DNA of 64,000 bases, from the NCBI GenBank assembly GCA_006176705.1, contig QRFJ01004917.1, positions 156,853 to 220,852 of the forward strand, in the 5' to 3' direction. Below are positions 10,677 through 24,044 of this stretch, one piece after another. Under the pieces are notes generated by a model. That model was not told the origin of the DNA. It was given only the letters and a program-made list of their open reading frames with translations, and did not search any database. Numbering within the stretch: the stretch's first letter is position 1; each line of letters opens with the position of its first letter. The stretch is from Cocos nucifera (Eukaryota; Streptophyta; Magnoliopsida; Arecales; Arecaceae). Made by a program: the position numbers and the translations under genes.

Positions 10677-12966
10677 TGAAGGAAAAATCCTGATTTTTTG
10701 GGTTAGGTTCGTTCAAATCTGATTGGATCAAGAGGCATATTTTAAAAATTTTCTCTTAGATCCTAATCAGATCTAATATTTTTTAGATCTAATTTTATGA
10801 TCTAATAAATAAAAAAATTAAATTAAATTAAATCTAAATTAGTTTTATCTTGATATAGGTAATCCGATTACCCGTTGATGATCTTGCTGATTGCCTGAGG
10901 TTCTAGATCTAACCATGCAAGCACTTGGCCTCTACCGATATCCACTCAGGCTGGATCTAGAGATCTTCTCCTTTTCTTTCTTTTCTCCAAAAATTAGATC
11001 TGAATCTAATTTGAAAAATCTTCAAAACTCCTTTTGAAGATGTACTGCTGTCTCTTGTAGTAGGGCTGCCTTCTTGCTTTTCTGTCGTCTTTTGCTTGCC
11101 TAAATCGCACCAAACTCGTGCCCAACTTTCCTTGGGCAAGGAGAGGAGGGAGAGGATCTGAAGCTGGCATGGAAGGGGAGAGGGGCAGCCTTGGGGCATG
11201 GCTAGGAGAAAACTTTTTTAAAATGTGGGTGCAGATAGGTCTTTATATAGACCCTGCTGTGCCATGCAGTGCCACACCACTCTGACCAATCACGTTGCTT
11301 CATGCAATCAGATGTAAATCTGATTGGTGGGATGACATCATCTGATCCAATCAGATGAAAGACCCATAAATTCATCCTAAGGTGGTGCTTAAGACTGGTC
11401 AAAATCTATAGGTGAGGGTCACCTAGTTTGAATCCAAGAAGCAACCTGGAGTCCCATCCTTATGGGACTCCAGGCATCCCTATCCATGGGCACACGCCAT
11501 CCTAGGCATGCACCCCCTTTCTTTCCAAAATCTAGTAAGGGGACAATCCCCTATCTGCTCTCCAATAAGTGCATGACACATGGGCAGATGTCCAAGGGTC
11601 AAAGGTCAACGTTTGACCAAAGTCAAAGGACAAGAATTAGCAGGTGATGGAAAATGGCAGGTGTTGTCTCAAATTTATCTCATAAATTAAGACAAATCCC
11701 TTTTCTGATCTGGACAAGCTCCAGTCAGACCAGGTAAAGGTACCTGAGTGAGCACAAACTCATTTGGCTCAGTCGAGATAACTTTTAATGATAGAAAAAA
11801 AAGAATGTTAGGTTCAATCGTGTGCTAGCATGATTTTCTTGAACCTAATTGAATCTAATTCAAATCAATTGAACTGGGTTAGTTCCAATTGATGATATCC
11901 AGATCCAAACCCTTATTTGTGTGACCCAGTTAGATTTAGTTCTGTATGGTAATGGGATATGTCATGATCTCCATCATCGACATCATCGAAACTCTTTCGA
12001 TGGATCAGAACTCTTCTGATTCAGACAACTAGAATGATCGATCATCTAAATCATTCTAATTGCTCCCAAAATCCACCAGTGACACCTAGCAGTATATGGT
12101 GGCAACCCATCAAAATTGAAAATGAACCTCTCAGGTGCAGCTACTTGTGTGATTAAGTTCTTCTATCTTGAGCCCCGATCAGATTAGGGTTAAGGTGAAC
12201 TCGTCAAACCCTAATTTCTATCATATGATTTAATCATTCGATTCAAGTCTGATGTGAAAACCTTAATAGAAACTCTTTCTATTATTTCACTCTTTGCCAT
12301 GGCTATGGGCTTATGGACTTGATTCTCATGATCATCATAAGGCCGCTCCTCATCCACCGAGGTAGATAGATTCCATCTTTGTGCAATCCAATTTCTACAA
12401 TGAACATGCTGTAGCCAACATACACCTCAGGATTCCGAATGGCTAGGAGATTGAGTCATGATGTAGTCAAACTATAACACCCTCAAGGTGATCTGTCGAT
12501 GCACCTTAGGTTAAAGAATTAGACACATCATTGCAGCTTCGAGTCAGTCATCGACGAGAAGGTAGACTTTCTTATGACTACTCGAGGTGGTCATACTCAG
12601 TGCCCTCGTTCTCTAACGAGTATCTATACTCTTACTTCAGTGTCTCTACACCATAGACTCAAGACTCCTCTACTATAAAAAAGTGATTGTACACTAACCT
12701 TCCCAATCAATCACCATCCTCATGATGATCCTACGGTCCAGAGCATTTTATGAGTTAATAATGAAAATTCTTATCTTAAATTTTTAACTCTTGAAAATAA
12801 GAATTATCATTACCATTAACTCAAGGAATGCATCATAGACACTAAATACACACATGTGATAGAAAATAACCCATTTTATTATTTATAGTCAAAATTATAA
12901 TTTTGCCCTTAGAAGTGTATTACAAGTATTAGCCAATTCTGGCTTCTAGGGCACACATATCTAATA
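10677..12966 (-). repeat. 5' LTR of A2 (2290 bp, old subtype)
   Basis: TGAAGG at 10677, end CTAATA at 12966 (ACA mutated to ATA). Older subtype: only four W-boxes (about 11597-11632), and the palindrome is CTGGAGTCCCAT-CCTT-ATGGGACTCCAG (11446-11473) instead of the GGAGTCCTTGT type. The terminal hairpin near 12749-12820 carries paired changes in both arms relative to the other LTR of the same element. Confidence 0.93.
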
Positions 12967-13093
12967 ATAATCATATAATAAGATTTTAGATCTAGGATAT
13001 TTTAGATTAATTTTGATTGATTTTAATCTTCTATTGTTTGATCTTGAAAAAGTTTCAAGATCTTGTCCTAAAACCCAAGATTTGGTTCCTTCA
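12967..13093 (+). repeat. 5' LTR remnant of B
   Basis: The last 127 bp of the LTR. It shares the CTTGAAAAAGTTTCAAGATC inverted-repeat block and the CCTTCA terminus with 40923-40979. The rest was displaced by A2 and lies beyond the window. Confidence 0.82.
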
Positions 13094-13095
13094 AT

Positions 13096-14503
13096 TAGTA
13101 TCAGAACCTAGGTTCTTACTACATGATTTTCATGCATGTTTAGATTATTTTTTAGATTAGATCTAATTTATAATTTAATTATTAAATTTAAAATTAAAAA
13201 ATTTAGATCTCACGAACTGCCATAAGGTTGTCCTGTTGTAAGGTTTATCCCTTATAGTGAAAAGATTGTCCTAATTCGTGATGATCTGACTCCAATCATA
13301 AATTTATTAGATTTGATCTAATTTTATTTATAGTTTAATAGATTTAAAATAATTTTAGATCTAAAAATAAAATATTTTAGATTGCACGGACTATCATAAT
13401 GTTGTCCTATTGTAAGGTTTATCCCTTACAGTGGATAGGTTGTCCTAGTATGTGCTGATCTAAAATATTAATCATAAAATTTTAGATTAGATCTAAGAGA
13501 TTTTATTATCTGATTAAAAATATTTTAATATAATTTAATCATCATAAACATGTTAGATTTGATCTAGAAAGATTTATAATTGATTATTATTGAAACTATT
13601 TCAATTACATAAACCTATTTAGATTAGATCTAAAGTAGTTTTATGTTTATTTTACTTGCATATTAATTATGAATCAAACATACAACTTGATTGATAGAAT
13701 CATATTATAAAAATATTTTATAAATATAAAAATTATTTTCGAAAAGCCAAACCCTAACTCTCAGTCCAAAACTTAATTAAGAATTAAGAAGTTGTTTGAT
13801 TAAGTTCAAGGATTGTAAATTGAAGATCCTATGACACAAATCATAATACATTGGATTAATGGGTTAGTGGGGATTAGATCCATTAATTGGGTTAGATCTA
13901 AGGTTAGATTAAAGAATGGACTTAATTAGAGAATTGACTAAATCTAATCAATTATTGTCTTAGATTAGGTCAAGAATTCTCTAGATCAATTATAGTAGTT
14001 ATAGTTGATCAAGTCCATGTCTTTAACAAGAACCAAATGGACTTGATTCTTGGCTAAGAGGTCTAGCTCAAACTGTTAGATTGATCTAATCAAGACTAAT
14101 TAAACTAGTTGGTGTCTAAGGTAAGTTTGGCACATACGATCGGTGGTTTTTAATTGGCAGCCCTTTTACCTAGTCATTTTTTATGGTGTCTAAGGCAAGC
14201 TTTGGCAGACCCTTCCATCGATCTCACATACCTGGCCTTCTTGGTGAGATTGAGTTTTGATCAGATCACTTAACAATTTGAGTTGACCCATGTCAGCTAT
14301 GGATGTACATGGGTGGGCCAACCAAAGTTGAGCTTGGGTATAGTTTATGTGATTCTAGTACCCACTATGGAATTAGGATAATTCCTCGAATTGGAGGTAG
14401 AGGCTATCAATTTGAATAAAATAGTGGAAGAAATATTTTGATTAAAATTCAAATCTTTAGGTTAAATGAATCAATTACTAATTAAATTTTTCTTTATGCA
14501 AAC
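13096..14503 (+). other. B primer site and leader
   Basis: The primer site at 13096-13108 reads TAGTATCAGAACC, two G-to-A changes from the tRNA-iMet complement. The leader is non-coding and AT-rich. It contains two diverged direct copies of a block of about 80 bp (about 13208-13290 and 13381-13465), each holding a small hairpin GTAAGG...CCTTAC. The sequence near 14115-14240 resembles the 'GGTGTCTAAGGTAAGTTTGGCA' part of the A-family leader, partly duplicated. Confidence 0.7.
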
Positions 14504-15330
14504 ATGACCACTTTTCTATCGCTTCGATCATTATTGGATAATGATAAGTTGGTGGGACCCAACTTTGATAGCCGGTATTGAAAGTTGAAGATTGTCCTAG
14601 AGCATGAACAGATTCTATATGTGCTGATGGATCTTACAGCTGAGGAGCCAGCTACCAATGTATATGGAACAGTCAGAGATACCTATCAGAAGTGACTCAA
14701 TGACCGAACCATGGTGCATTGTATTATGCTGGCTGTGATGAGCGATGAGTTCAGTCGTAAGTTTGAGACAGCTCAACCAAATGAAATGCTCCAAGTGTTG
14801 GAGGATTCTTTTGGCACACTTGATGATGTTGAGAGGCACAAGACTAGTTGTGCCATCTTCAATACCAGAATACGGGATGGTGCTTCTGTCACTGATCATG
14901 TATTGAACATGATCAAGCTGATAGAGCGCTTGAGCAAGCTCGACTTTTTCTTACACAAACAACTTAGGAAAGATGCAATATTGAACTCGCTGCCCAAGTC
15001 TTATCTACCATTCCTTATACATTATAGAATGTCAAAGCCTGAAGTGGACTACCACGGGTTACTGGGGTTACTTTAGAACTTTGAGAAGGATCACCAACTC
15101 CATAAGGAGTCGGTGAACTTAGTGGGAGGTTCGTCTTCTCGTTCTCGATTCTTTAGGAAAGGGAAGAAGAATAAGAAGAAGAAAGCCAAGAAGATGCATG
15201 TTCATGCTAGGACACCTGTGCAAGCTCAAACCCCAAAGACCAAGCCCGATAAGAGTCAAGCCGAATGCTTCTTTTGCAAGAAGTGGGGGCACTGAAAGAG
15301 GAACTGTCCTTAGTACATTGCCTCCCTGAA
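14504..15330 (+). pseudogene. B gag (stops)
   Basis: The start is chosen at the ATG at 14504, which follows the leader and matches the gag start in related copies. An in-frame stop occurs near 14693; the block 14711-15076 is open, then another stop. It ends with a basic lysine/arginine-rich tract and a zinc knuckle, CFFCKKWGH-stop-KRNC: the four metal ligands are kept, but a Trp codon became TGA (about 15293). It forms the particle and binds RNA in functional relatives. Confidence 0.83.
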
Positions 15331-15369
15331 CCTGAACAGGCAAAAAAAGAAGCAAGCTATTGCTAGGTA

Positions 15370-16780
15370 AGATATTTAAATAATAACTCCTTGCAATTTT
15401 TCAATTTGTGATATTACTGACTGGGTATTGGATATCGGTAGCTCTTACCATATTTGTAATTTATTGCAGGGGTTGCAGGTCAGTAAAAGATTCGAGTAAG
15501 ATGAGAGATTCCTGAACGTTGGAGATGGAAGATCAGTTTCAGTTCTAGCTTTAGAAATTTTGAAACTTATATTTGAATCTCATACCGTTGTTCTTAGTGA
15601 TTATCATTTTTATCCTAGTTTCTTTTTAAATATTATTTCTGTAGGCCTTTTGGCCATGAACACTTATGAAATTTCAATAAAGAAATGAGTTTGTAATATC
15701 ATTGTGAATGGTGTTACTGCTTTCTATGGATAATTAAATAATGGTGTATATATGTTATCACAACCAGTTAATGTAGTCTATTCTACTGGCAAGTATCCTA
15801 GATTAGATAGTGCATCAGATATCTACTTATTGCACTATAGGCTAGGTCATATAAACAAGAATAGGATAAAGAGATTGACTCAGGATGGAATCCTTGAAGT
15901 TAATGATTGTGAATCACTTCCAACCTGTGAGTCCTATCTTCTTGGTAAAGTGACCAAGTCATCTTTTATTGAAAAAGGTGAGAGAGCCGATGAGCTCGTA
16001 GGTTTAGTACATACTGATGTATGTGGACCAATGAGCACAAGTGCTAAAGATGGATATGTCTACTTCATTACTTTTGCAGATGATCTATCTAGATATGGAT
16101 ATGTCTATCTGATAAAATATAAGTCAAATTCTTTTGAAATGTTCAAATGATTCTGAAGTAAAGTAGAAAAATAAACTGAAAAGTGTATTAAAACTCTTCG
16201 ATCTGATTGAGGAGGAGAATACATTTCTGATGAGTTTCTCACATATCTAGGAGAGAATGAAATTCTCTTTCAATAAACTCCTCCTAGAACACCACAGCAT
16301 GGTCTGATCCATGATGGGATTTGCCAGCTTGTCGATATCCTTCGGGGGAATGCACTCGAATCGGCTTATTATATATTAAATAGAGTTTCAAGTAAGTCTG
16401 TAGTTAAAATCTCATATGAGATATGGATAGGGCGTAAGCCAGCACTTTCATACCTTAGGGTTTGGGGGTGCCCGACTTATATCAAACGGTTAGTTACAGA
16501 CAAACTTGGACTTAGGTCTGATAAGTGTACATTCATAGGATATCCAAAAGAGATCAAAGGATACTATTTCTACCATGCTGATGAATAGGTGTTCGTCAGC
16601 CTTAGGGCGACCTTTTTGGAAAAAGAGTTTCTTGATGAAGAAACTGTTACCTCTAAGGTTGAACTTGATGAAGTTCAATAGGTAGAAAGTTTGATACAGA
16701 ATGTTGAACCTAAGTTGGATTTGATCAGATCAGATTCGAAGCCTAGTAAATCCGCACCATTAAGATGATCCGATAGAGTA
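15370..16780 (+). pseudogene. B protease - integrase (stops)
   Basis: The protease site reads LDIGSSYHIC (about 15430), Ile in place of Ser/Thr. The integrase zinc finger (LLHYRLGHINKNR...PTCESY, 15752-16150 block) has lost its last Cys to Tyr. Motifs HTDVCGP and FADDLSRYG hold the two aspartates. Stops interrupt the region around 16150-16280, and the NGVSERRNRT segment with the catalytic Glu is gone (about 16300). The region after GYPKEIKGYYFYHADE is readable with further stops. Non-functional. Confidence 0.85.
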
Positions 16781-18430
16781 CCCTACCATTTGGATAGATA
16801 CTATGGATTCTTGGTCTAGGATGGTGATCCCATCAAACTCGATGAGAATGATAAGAATTCGATCACTTATATGGATGTGATGCAGCGACCCGACTCTGAG
16901 AAATGGCTAAAAGCCATGAGATCCAAAATGAATTCCATGAAGGTCAATGATGTATGGACATTAGTTGACCCATCTGAAGCGGTTAAACCCATTGGGTGTA
17001 AATGGATCTTCAAAAGGAAAAAGAGCATAGACGGAAAGATGGAGACTTATAAATCCCATCTGGTTGCCAAGGGGTATCGTCAATGTTATGGTATTGACTA
17101 TGATGAGACATTCTCCCCTATGGTAATGCTCAAGTCCATTCGGATCATGCTTTCCATTGCTGCCCATCTGGACTATGAGATCTGGCAGATGGATGTCAAG
17201 GCAACTTTTCAAAATGGAGACCTAACCAAAGAGGTGCATATGATACAACCTGAAGGATTCACATGCGTAGATGAGTCCAAGGTGTGCAAGCTTCAGAGAT
17301 CCATTTATGGATTGAAGCAGGCATCTCGGAGTTGGAACATGCATTTTGATAAAGTGATCAAAATGTATGGCTTCGTTAAGAATGGAGAAGAACCTTGCAT
17401 TTATAAATGAACAAACGGTCCAGCAGTGGTATTCGTTATTTTGTACGTAGATGATATTCTCTTAATCGAAAATGACATCCCCGTACTACAAGGAATAAAA
17501 GTCTGATTGTCATCATAGTTCTCCATGAAGGACTTGGGTGAAGCATCCTACATCCTAAGGATGAAGATCTATAGAGATAGATCTAAAAGGATGCTTGGTA
17601 TGTCCCAATCCACGTACATAGAAACCATGCTGAAGAGGTTCAGCATGGAGAATTTCAAATAGGGCTATCTTTCGATAGGCCAAGGAATTTTTTTCTCTAA
17701 GAAGAATGTCCAACAACTCCTGAAAAAAAGAGAGCATATGAGTAGAATTTCATATGCTTCGGCAGTGGGGTCTATTATGTATGCAATGACATGTGCAAGA
17801 CTAGACGTGGCATACTCACCAGGAGTAGTGAGTAGATACCGATCTGACCCTAGAGAAAATCACTAGAAGGTGGTTAAAACCATCCTTAAGTATTTGAGAA
17901 ATACTAAGGACCAGTGGTTGGTTTATGGTGAGTCAGATTTGAAGCTTATGGGATTTATAGACTCTAGCTTTCAATATGATCATGATGATAGTAAAAGTGT
18001 GTCGAGGTATATCTTTACTCTAATTGGTCGAGCCATCTGCTAGAAAAGTTCTAAGTAGCATACAATGGGTGACTCTGTTTGCGAAGTAGAGTACATGGCA
18101 GCATCACATGTAGCAAAAAAAGCTATATGGCTGAGGAAGTTCATCACCAAGCTCCAAGTCGCACCCTCCATTGATGGTCCTGTCCTGCTCTACTACGACA
18201 GTACTAGCGCCATAGCTCAAGCAAAGGAACTGAAGGCACATCAGTGAACAAAGCACATTCTGCATCACTTTCATTTAGTCCATGAGATCATGGATCGTGG
18301 TGACGTCGACCTTCAAAAGATCGATGGAAAGGAGAACCTAGCCAACTTCTTCACTAAAGCCCTGGCAATCAAGGAGTTCGACAACCATAAGTCAAAGAAG
18401 GATATTAGATACTGTGCCAAGTGGCTTTAG
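16781..18430 (+). pseudogene. B reverse transcriptase - RNase H (stops)
   Basis: Block 16871-17410 (179 codons) is a clean RT N-terminal half: EKWLKAMRSKMNSM, GCKWIFKRK, YEIWQMDVKATFQNGDL, RSIYGLKQASRSWN. YVDD follows at about 17441 after a stop (17408). RNase H shows CEVEYMAASHVAKKAIWLRKF and YYDSTSAIAQAKE (18065-18247). The last codons read AKWL-stop at 18428-18430, just before the polypurine tract. At least eight in-frame stops lie between 17400 and 18250. Confidence 0.88.
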
Positions 18431-18431
18431 G

Positions 18432-18443
18432 ACAAGTGGGAGT
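18432..18443 (+). other. Polypurine tract of B
   Basis: ACAAGTGGGAGT, 1 nt after the RNase H stop codon and directly before the 3' LTR start TATTGAAAATTATG (TG mutated to TA). Confidence 0.85.
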
Positions 18444-20121
18444 TATTGAAAATTATGTCCCAAAGCCAATCGTCAGTCTATTAATGGTTGAGATATTGTA
18501 ATTGATTTATTAATTAACGAAAAATATTTTGGCATCTTTTTTCATCATAAGTTTACATCTTCTAATGAACTCTATTATTATGATGAAGTCCTTAGGACTA
18601 TTTAGTTTCGATAAAAAGATGATTTATCGATTAGTCCTTAAATTTATTCATGACCAAATGATAGGTTATTAATTAGAAGGATAGCATCTATCGAGCATAG
18701 ATCGCTATATGCCATATAGATTGGTTGTCCTCTTAATCAAGGTGTATGAAGACACTGGTATGGCATATAGGTGAGATGTATGGGTACATTGTCATAGAAT
18801 GTGACCAACTCTATAGCATTCTACTATCGAGAATGTCTCTGATGGGATATAGGTATAAGTATCCCTTAGACCTGAGATCACCTTAGTGACTTGCAAGCAA
18901 TTCATTGTGCTTTGGTATCAAACTAACTAAATTTCTAATTCAGCAATAGAAGGATTTTGTGCATAGTCAAGTACTTGCAAAGTCGGAGTGTGATCAAGAT
19001 GGAATTGACCACTCCAAGAGTTGTAGAAGAATGTATCACTATATTTCAATATAGCAAAATCTTGGCCAGGATAATCCATCAGATGATTTTGGTATTTTGA
19101 AATACAATGTGGACAATCTGATCAAAGTTGATAGTTGAACTCTGATGTGTCCTACGAGCATTATGGTCAAGAAGATGAATTATATGGAAACTATATCCGC
19201 ATGGGTTCTAAGGATGGTGTTCTACACCTTCGATCTATCCAACTGTCGGGTATCATTGCTAGATAGTCACTTCGATTGATACAAAAATTTATTTCTATGC
19301 TATCGATTTAGGTTCATATCTATGAGGTCACATATATTTGAGCTTACAATCTGATCAAATGGTTGATCATCGATTAAGAATCGTTCTAGGGTTAAACAAT
19401 CAATACGATTGGAATTTAACCTAGTGCAAGTATTACGGGAGGATCGATTAGCAACTGGATTACTATTTGACTTAATTTGATTAAGCCAATATACTGAGAT
19501 TAAGTCTAATTAAATATGATTTAATTAGATTTAGTTTGAGCTTGATTGGATCAAGTCCAATTGGTTTATTGGATAAGCAAAGTGCAAGGAAGAACTAGTC
19601 CTAGTCTAACTAGGACTCGAATAAACCCAATTTTCTAATTTAATTAAAAAATAAATCAAAATTTAATCTACTTTAATCTAATTTAATTAAGTCCTTAAAT
19701 GGGTTAGGATCTTATTTAATTAGATCGGTTTAATCTTGATTTTATTTGGTTAAAAGATCTTGTTTGACCAAGTCAAAATAGGAGTCCTAATGTGACTACG
19801 ACTCCCTATCTTCTTGCGCTACCTTGGTCCCAACGCCCCCCATACCTATTTTTTAGGTATTTCTCATGAAAATTTCCTTTCTTTCTGATTTTCATGCCCC
19901 CTCTCTCCCTCCAAGTCATATTTGAAAGTTAGGTGGAAGACCAAGTCAAAGGAGGAATTGGTTTTACTTAGGATTCTATGAGATAGAATCCTTATTAACC
20001 AAAACATCTTCCCTTGAGTGCTACCCCCTTTTTTAATTAATTCTTATCTTATTTTATGAAAATAATCTTTTTTTTTTGTGTGCCCTCCCTTGCTGATCCA
20101 CACCAAAAATTATGGAGGAGG
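18444..20121 (+). repeat. 3' LTR of B, first part
   Basis: Starts TATTGAAAATTATGTCCCAA, close to the Angela-type LTR start TGTTGRAATTATG. It is cut at 20121 by C; the last five bases GGAGG (20117-20121) are the target-site duplication. No coding content. Confidence 0.87.
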
Positions 20122-21772
20122 TGAAGGAAAATCCTAATTTTTTGGGTCAGGTTCGTTCAGATCTGATTGGATCGAGAGGCATATTTTAAAAATTTTTTCT
20201 CAGATCCAGATTAGATCTGATACTTTTTCAGATCTAATTTATAAATTTATAATTAAGAAAATAAAACTAAATTAATTTTGAATTAATTTTTATCTTGATC
20301 TTGGGTAATCTGATTATCCGTTGATGATCCTGCGGAAGCTCTGAGGTTCTGGATCTAGCCATGCAAGCGCTTGGCCTCTACCGATATTCACTCAAGTTGG
20401 ATCTGAAGATCTTCTTCTTCTCTTTCTTTTCTCCAAAAATTAGATCTGGATCTGATTTAGAGGATCTTCAAAATACCTTCTAAAGATCATCCATCGTCTT
20501 TGCAGCAGTGCTGCCTTCTTTCTTTTTCATCAGCCTTTCTTGCTTGACTCACACTAATCAGAAGAACCAAACTTTCTTGGGCATGGAGAGGAGGGAGAGG
20601 GCCAGATGGTGTCATGGACAAGGGAGAGGGGCAGGCTTGGGGTGTGGCTTAGATGAACTTTTTGAAAGTGGGTGCAGACAGGGTCTATTTATAGACTCTG
20701 CTGTGCCATGCAGTGATGCAACACCCCGGCCAATTGCATTGCTTCGTTCAATCAGATATAAATTTGATTGGTGGGATGAGAGACCTATGGATTCATCTTA
20801 AGATGGTGCCTAAGACTGATCAAAGTCTATAGATGAGGGTCACCTAGTTTGAATTCAACAAGCAACCTGGAGTCCCATCCGCATGGGACTCCAGCGTCCC
20901 TATCCATGGGCGCATGCCATCCTAGGCGTGCACCCTCTTGTTTCTAATTTTCAAAGAGGGGACAAGCCCCTATCTACTCTCCAATAAGTGCATGACACAT
21001 GGGCAGATGTCCAAGGGTCAAAGGTCAATGTTTGACCAATTCAAAGTATAAGAATTAGAAGGTGATGAAAAATGGCAGGTGTTGTCTCAAATTTATCTCA
21101 TAAATTAAGACAATTCTTTTCTGACTTGGACAAGCTCCAGCTCAAGTCAGACCACGTAAAGGTACCTAAGTGAGCAGAAACTCATTTGGCTCAATCGAAA
21201 CAACTTTTAAGATAGAAAAAGGAGAATGTTAGGCTCAATCGTGTGCTAGCACGATTTCCTTGAACCTAATTGAATCTTATTCAAATCAATTGAACTGGAT
21301 TAGTCTAATTGATGATATCCAAATCCAAACCCTTATTTGTGTGACCCAGTTAGGTTCAGTTCTATATGGTAATGGGATATGTCATGATCTCCATCATCGA
21401 CATCATCGAAACTCCTTTCGATGGATCAGAACTTTTCTGATTCAGACAACTTAGAATGATCGATCATCTAAATCATTCTAATTGCTTCCAAAATCCATCA
21501 GTGACACCTAGCAGCATATGGTGGCAACCCATCAAAACTGAAAATAAACTCTCGATGTAGCTACTTGTGTGATTAAGTTCTTCTATCTTGAGCCCCGATC
21601 AGATTAGGGTTAAGGTGAACTCGTCAAACCCTAATTTCTATCATATGATTTAATCATTCGATTCAAGTCCGATGTGAAAACCTTAATAGAAACTCTTTCT
21701 ATTATTTCACTCTCTACCATGGCCATGGGCTTATGGACTTGATTCTCATGATCATCATAGGGCTGCTCCTCA
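20122..21772 (-). repeat. 3' LTR of C, first part
   Basis: Begins TGAAGG at 20122. Old LTR subtype: palindrome CTGGAGTCCCAT-CCGC-ATGGGACTCCAG (20867-20894) and a reduced W-box cluster near 21015-21050. Interrupted by E at 21773 with CCTCA duplicated (21768-21772). Confidence 0.93.
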
Positions 21773-24039
21773 TGAAGGAAAATCCTGATTTTTTGGACCA
21801 GGTTCGTTCAGATCTGATCGGATTAAGAGATATATTTCAAAAATTTTTCTCTTTGATCCAAATTAGATCTAAAATATTTTAGATCTGATTCTTATTATTC
21901 TAATAATAAAAATAAAATTTAGATAAATTAAATTTAATTTAATTTACCTTGATATAGGGTAATCCTATTACCCATTTGATGATCCTGTAAGCAGCGGAAG
22001 GTTCTTGATCTAGCCACGCAAGTGCCTGGCCTCTACCGGTATCCACTCGAAATGGATCTGGAGATCCTCTTCTTCTCTATCATATCTCCAAAAATCAGAT
22101 CTGAATCTAATTTAGAGGATCTTCAAAATAGCTTTTGAAGATCAGCAGTTGTCCTTTGCAGCAGCACAGCCTTCTAGGTTTCTGTCGCCTTTATCTCACC
22201 TGGATCGCACTAACTGGATCCCAAACCACTTTGGGCATGGAGAAGATGGACTTGGCATGGAGGAGGAGGAGAGAGGCAGCCTTGGGGTGTGGGGAATTTT
22301 CAGATGTATTTTGAGTTGGGCGCTGGGTCTTATTTATAGACTATGCGTGATCCAACTCCTCTTCTTCCCAACCAATCACAATCCTTTGTGAAATCAGATC
22401 TAAATCTGATTGGTGGGAATAGAGTCCCTTGGATCCATCCTTAGATGGCATCTAAGATTAGTCAAAGTTGGTTCTTAGGAGGAGTCCAATCGGAATCCAA
22501 AAAGAAGATGGAGTCCCTGTCCAACGGGACTCCTAGGCGCCTCAAACTTGGATGCACGGCACCCTTGGCATGCGCCCTCCTCCTTGCCAGGTTATGGTAG
22601 GGGGATAAGCCCCCACCAACTCTCCAATAGGTGTGTGACATGTGGACAAAAGTCAAAGTGTCAATGGTCAACATTTGACCAGTCAAAGGTCAATTTTTGA
22701 CCAAAGTTAATGGACGAGAAATGGCAGGTGACCAAAAATGGCAGGTATTGTCTTACAAAATAAGACAATCCTTTTCTAACCTGGACAGACTCCAGTCAAA
22801 CTAGGTGGAGGCCTCTAATCAACCACAAACTCTTTTGGCTCAGTAAGGACAACTATTTATGATAGTAAAAGAAGAACATCAGGTTCAATCAAGTGCTAGC
22901 ACGATTTTCTTGAACCTAAGTGAATCTCATTCAGATCAATTAAACTGAATCAGTTCAATTGATGATCACCAGATTCAAACCCTTGTTTGTGTGACCCAGT
23001 TAGGTTCAGTTCTGTATGGTAATGGGATATGTCATGATCTCTATCATCGACATCATCGAAACTCCTTTCGATGGATCAGAACTCTTCTGATTCGAACAGC
23101 TAGAATGATCGATCATCTAAATCATTCTAATTGCTCCCAAAATCCACCAGTGACACCTAGCAGTATATGGTGGCAACCCATCAGAGCTGAATGCGAACCT
23201 CTTGGTGCAGCTACCTGTGTGATTAAGTTCTTCTATCTTGAGCCCCGATCAGATTAGGGTTAAGGTGAACTCGTCAAACCCTAGTTTCTGTCATATGATG
23301 TAATCATTCGATTCAAGTCCAATGTGAAAACCTAAATAGAAACTCTTTCTATTATTTCACTCTGCCATGGCCATGGGCTTCTGGACTTGATTCTCATGAT
23401 CATCATAGGGCTGCTCCTCTACCACCGAGGTAGATAGATTCCATCTTGATGCAATCCAGTTCCTACAATGAACATGCTATAGCCAACATACACCTCAGGA
23501 TTTCGTAATGGCTAGGAGATCGAGTTATGGTGTAGTCAAACTATAACACCCTCAAGGTGAACTGCCGATGCACCTCAGGTCAAAGAACCAGACACACCAC
23601 TATGCAGCATCGAGTCAGTCATTGACGAGAAGGTAGACTTCCTAATGACTACTCGAGGTGGTCACGCTCAGTGCCCTCCTTCTCTAACGAGTACCTGTAC
23701 TCTCGCTCCGGTGTCTCCACATCGTAGACTCAAGACTCATCTACTAAAGAGAAGTGATTGTACATCAACCTTTCTGGATCAATCACCATCCTCATGATGA
23801 TCCTATGGTCGGAAGCATTTTATGAGTTAATAATGATTATTCATGTCTTAAATTTTCAACTCTTGAAAATATGAATTATCATTATCATTAACTCAAAGGA
23901 TGTATCACAGACACTAAATACACATATGTGATAGAAAATAATCCCATTTTATTGATTATAGTCAAAATTATAATTTTGCCCCTAGAAGTGTATTACAAGT
24001 GTCAGCCAATTCTGGCTTCTAGGGCACATATATCTAACA
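21773..24039 (-). repeat. E: solo LTR (2267 bp) of the same family
   Basis: TGAAGG...TAACA with no interior, flanked by CCTCA (21768-21772 and 24040-24044). That is the signature of LTR-LTR recombination after insertion. It is of intermediate subtype: about six W-boxes (22650-22705), and the palindrome is reduced to GGAGTCCC/GGGACTCC (22510-22533). Confidence 0.95.
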
Positions 24040-24044
24040 CCTCA

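Larger units (their letters stand above)
3563..12966 (-). mobile_element. A2: near-complete Ty1/copia element, degenerate
   Basis: Minus-strand element with, left to right: truncated 3' LTR (to 4841), polypurine tract, RNase H, RT, integrase, protease, gag, leader, primer site and complete 5' LTR (10677-12966). The 3' LTR is interrupted by A1, and its outer part lies off the window. The right LTR directly abuts an LTR remnant of B, so A2 appears inserted in the 5' LTR of B. Coding regions carry frameshifts and stops, and the gag start codon is lost. Confidence 0.9.

Noticed and set aside
14615..14899. Minus-strand ORF over B gag
   Set aside because: A shadow of the plus-strand gag reading frame, with no similarity of its own.
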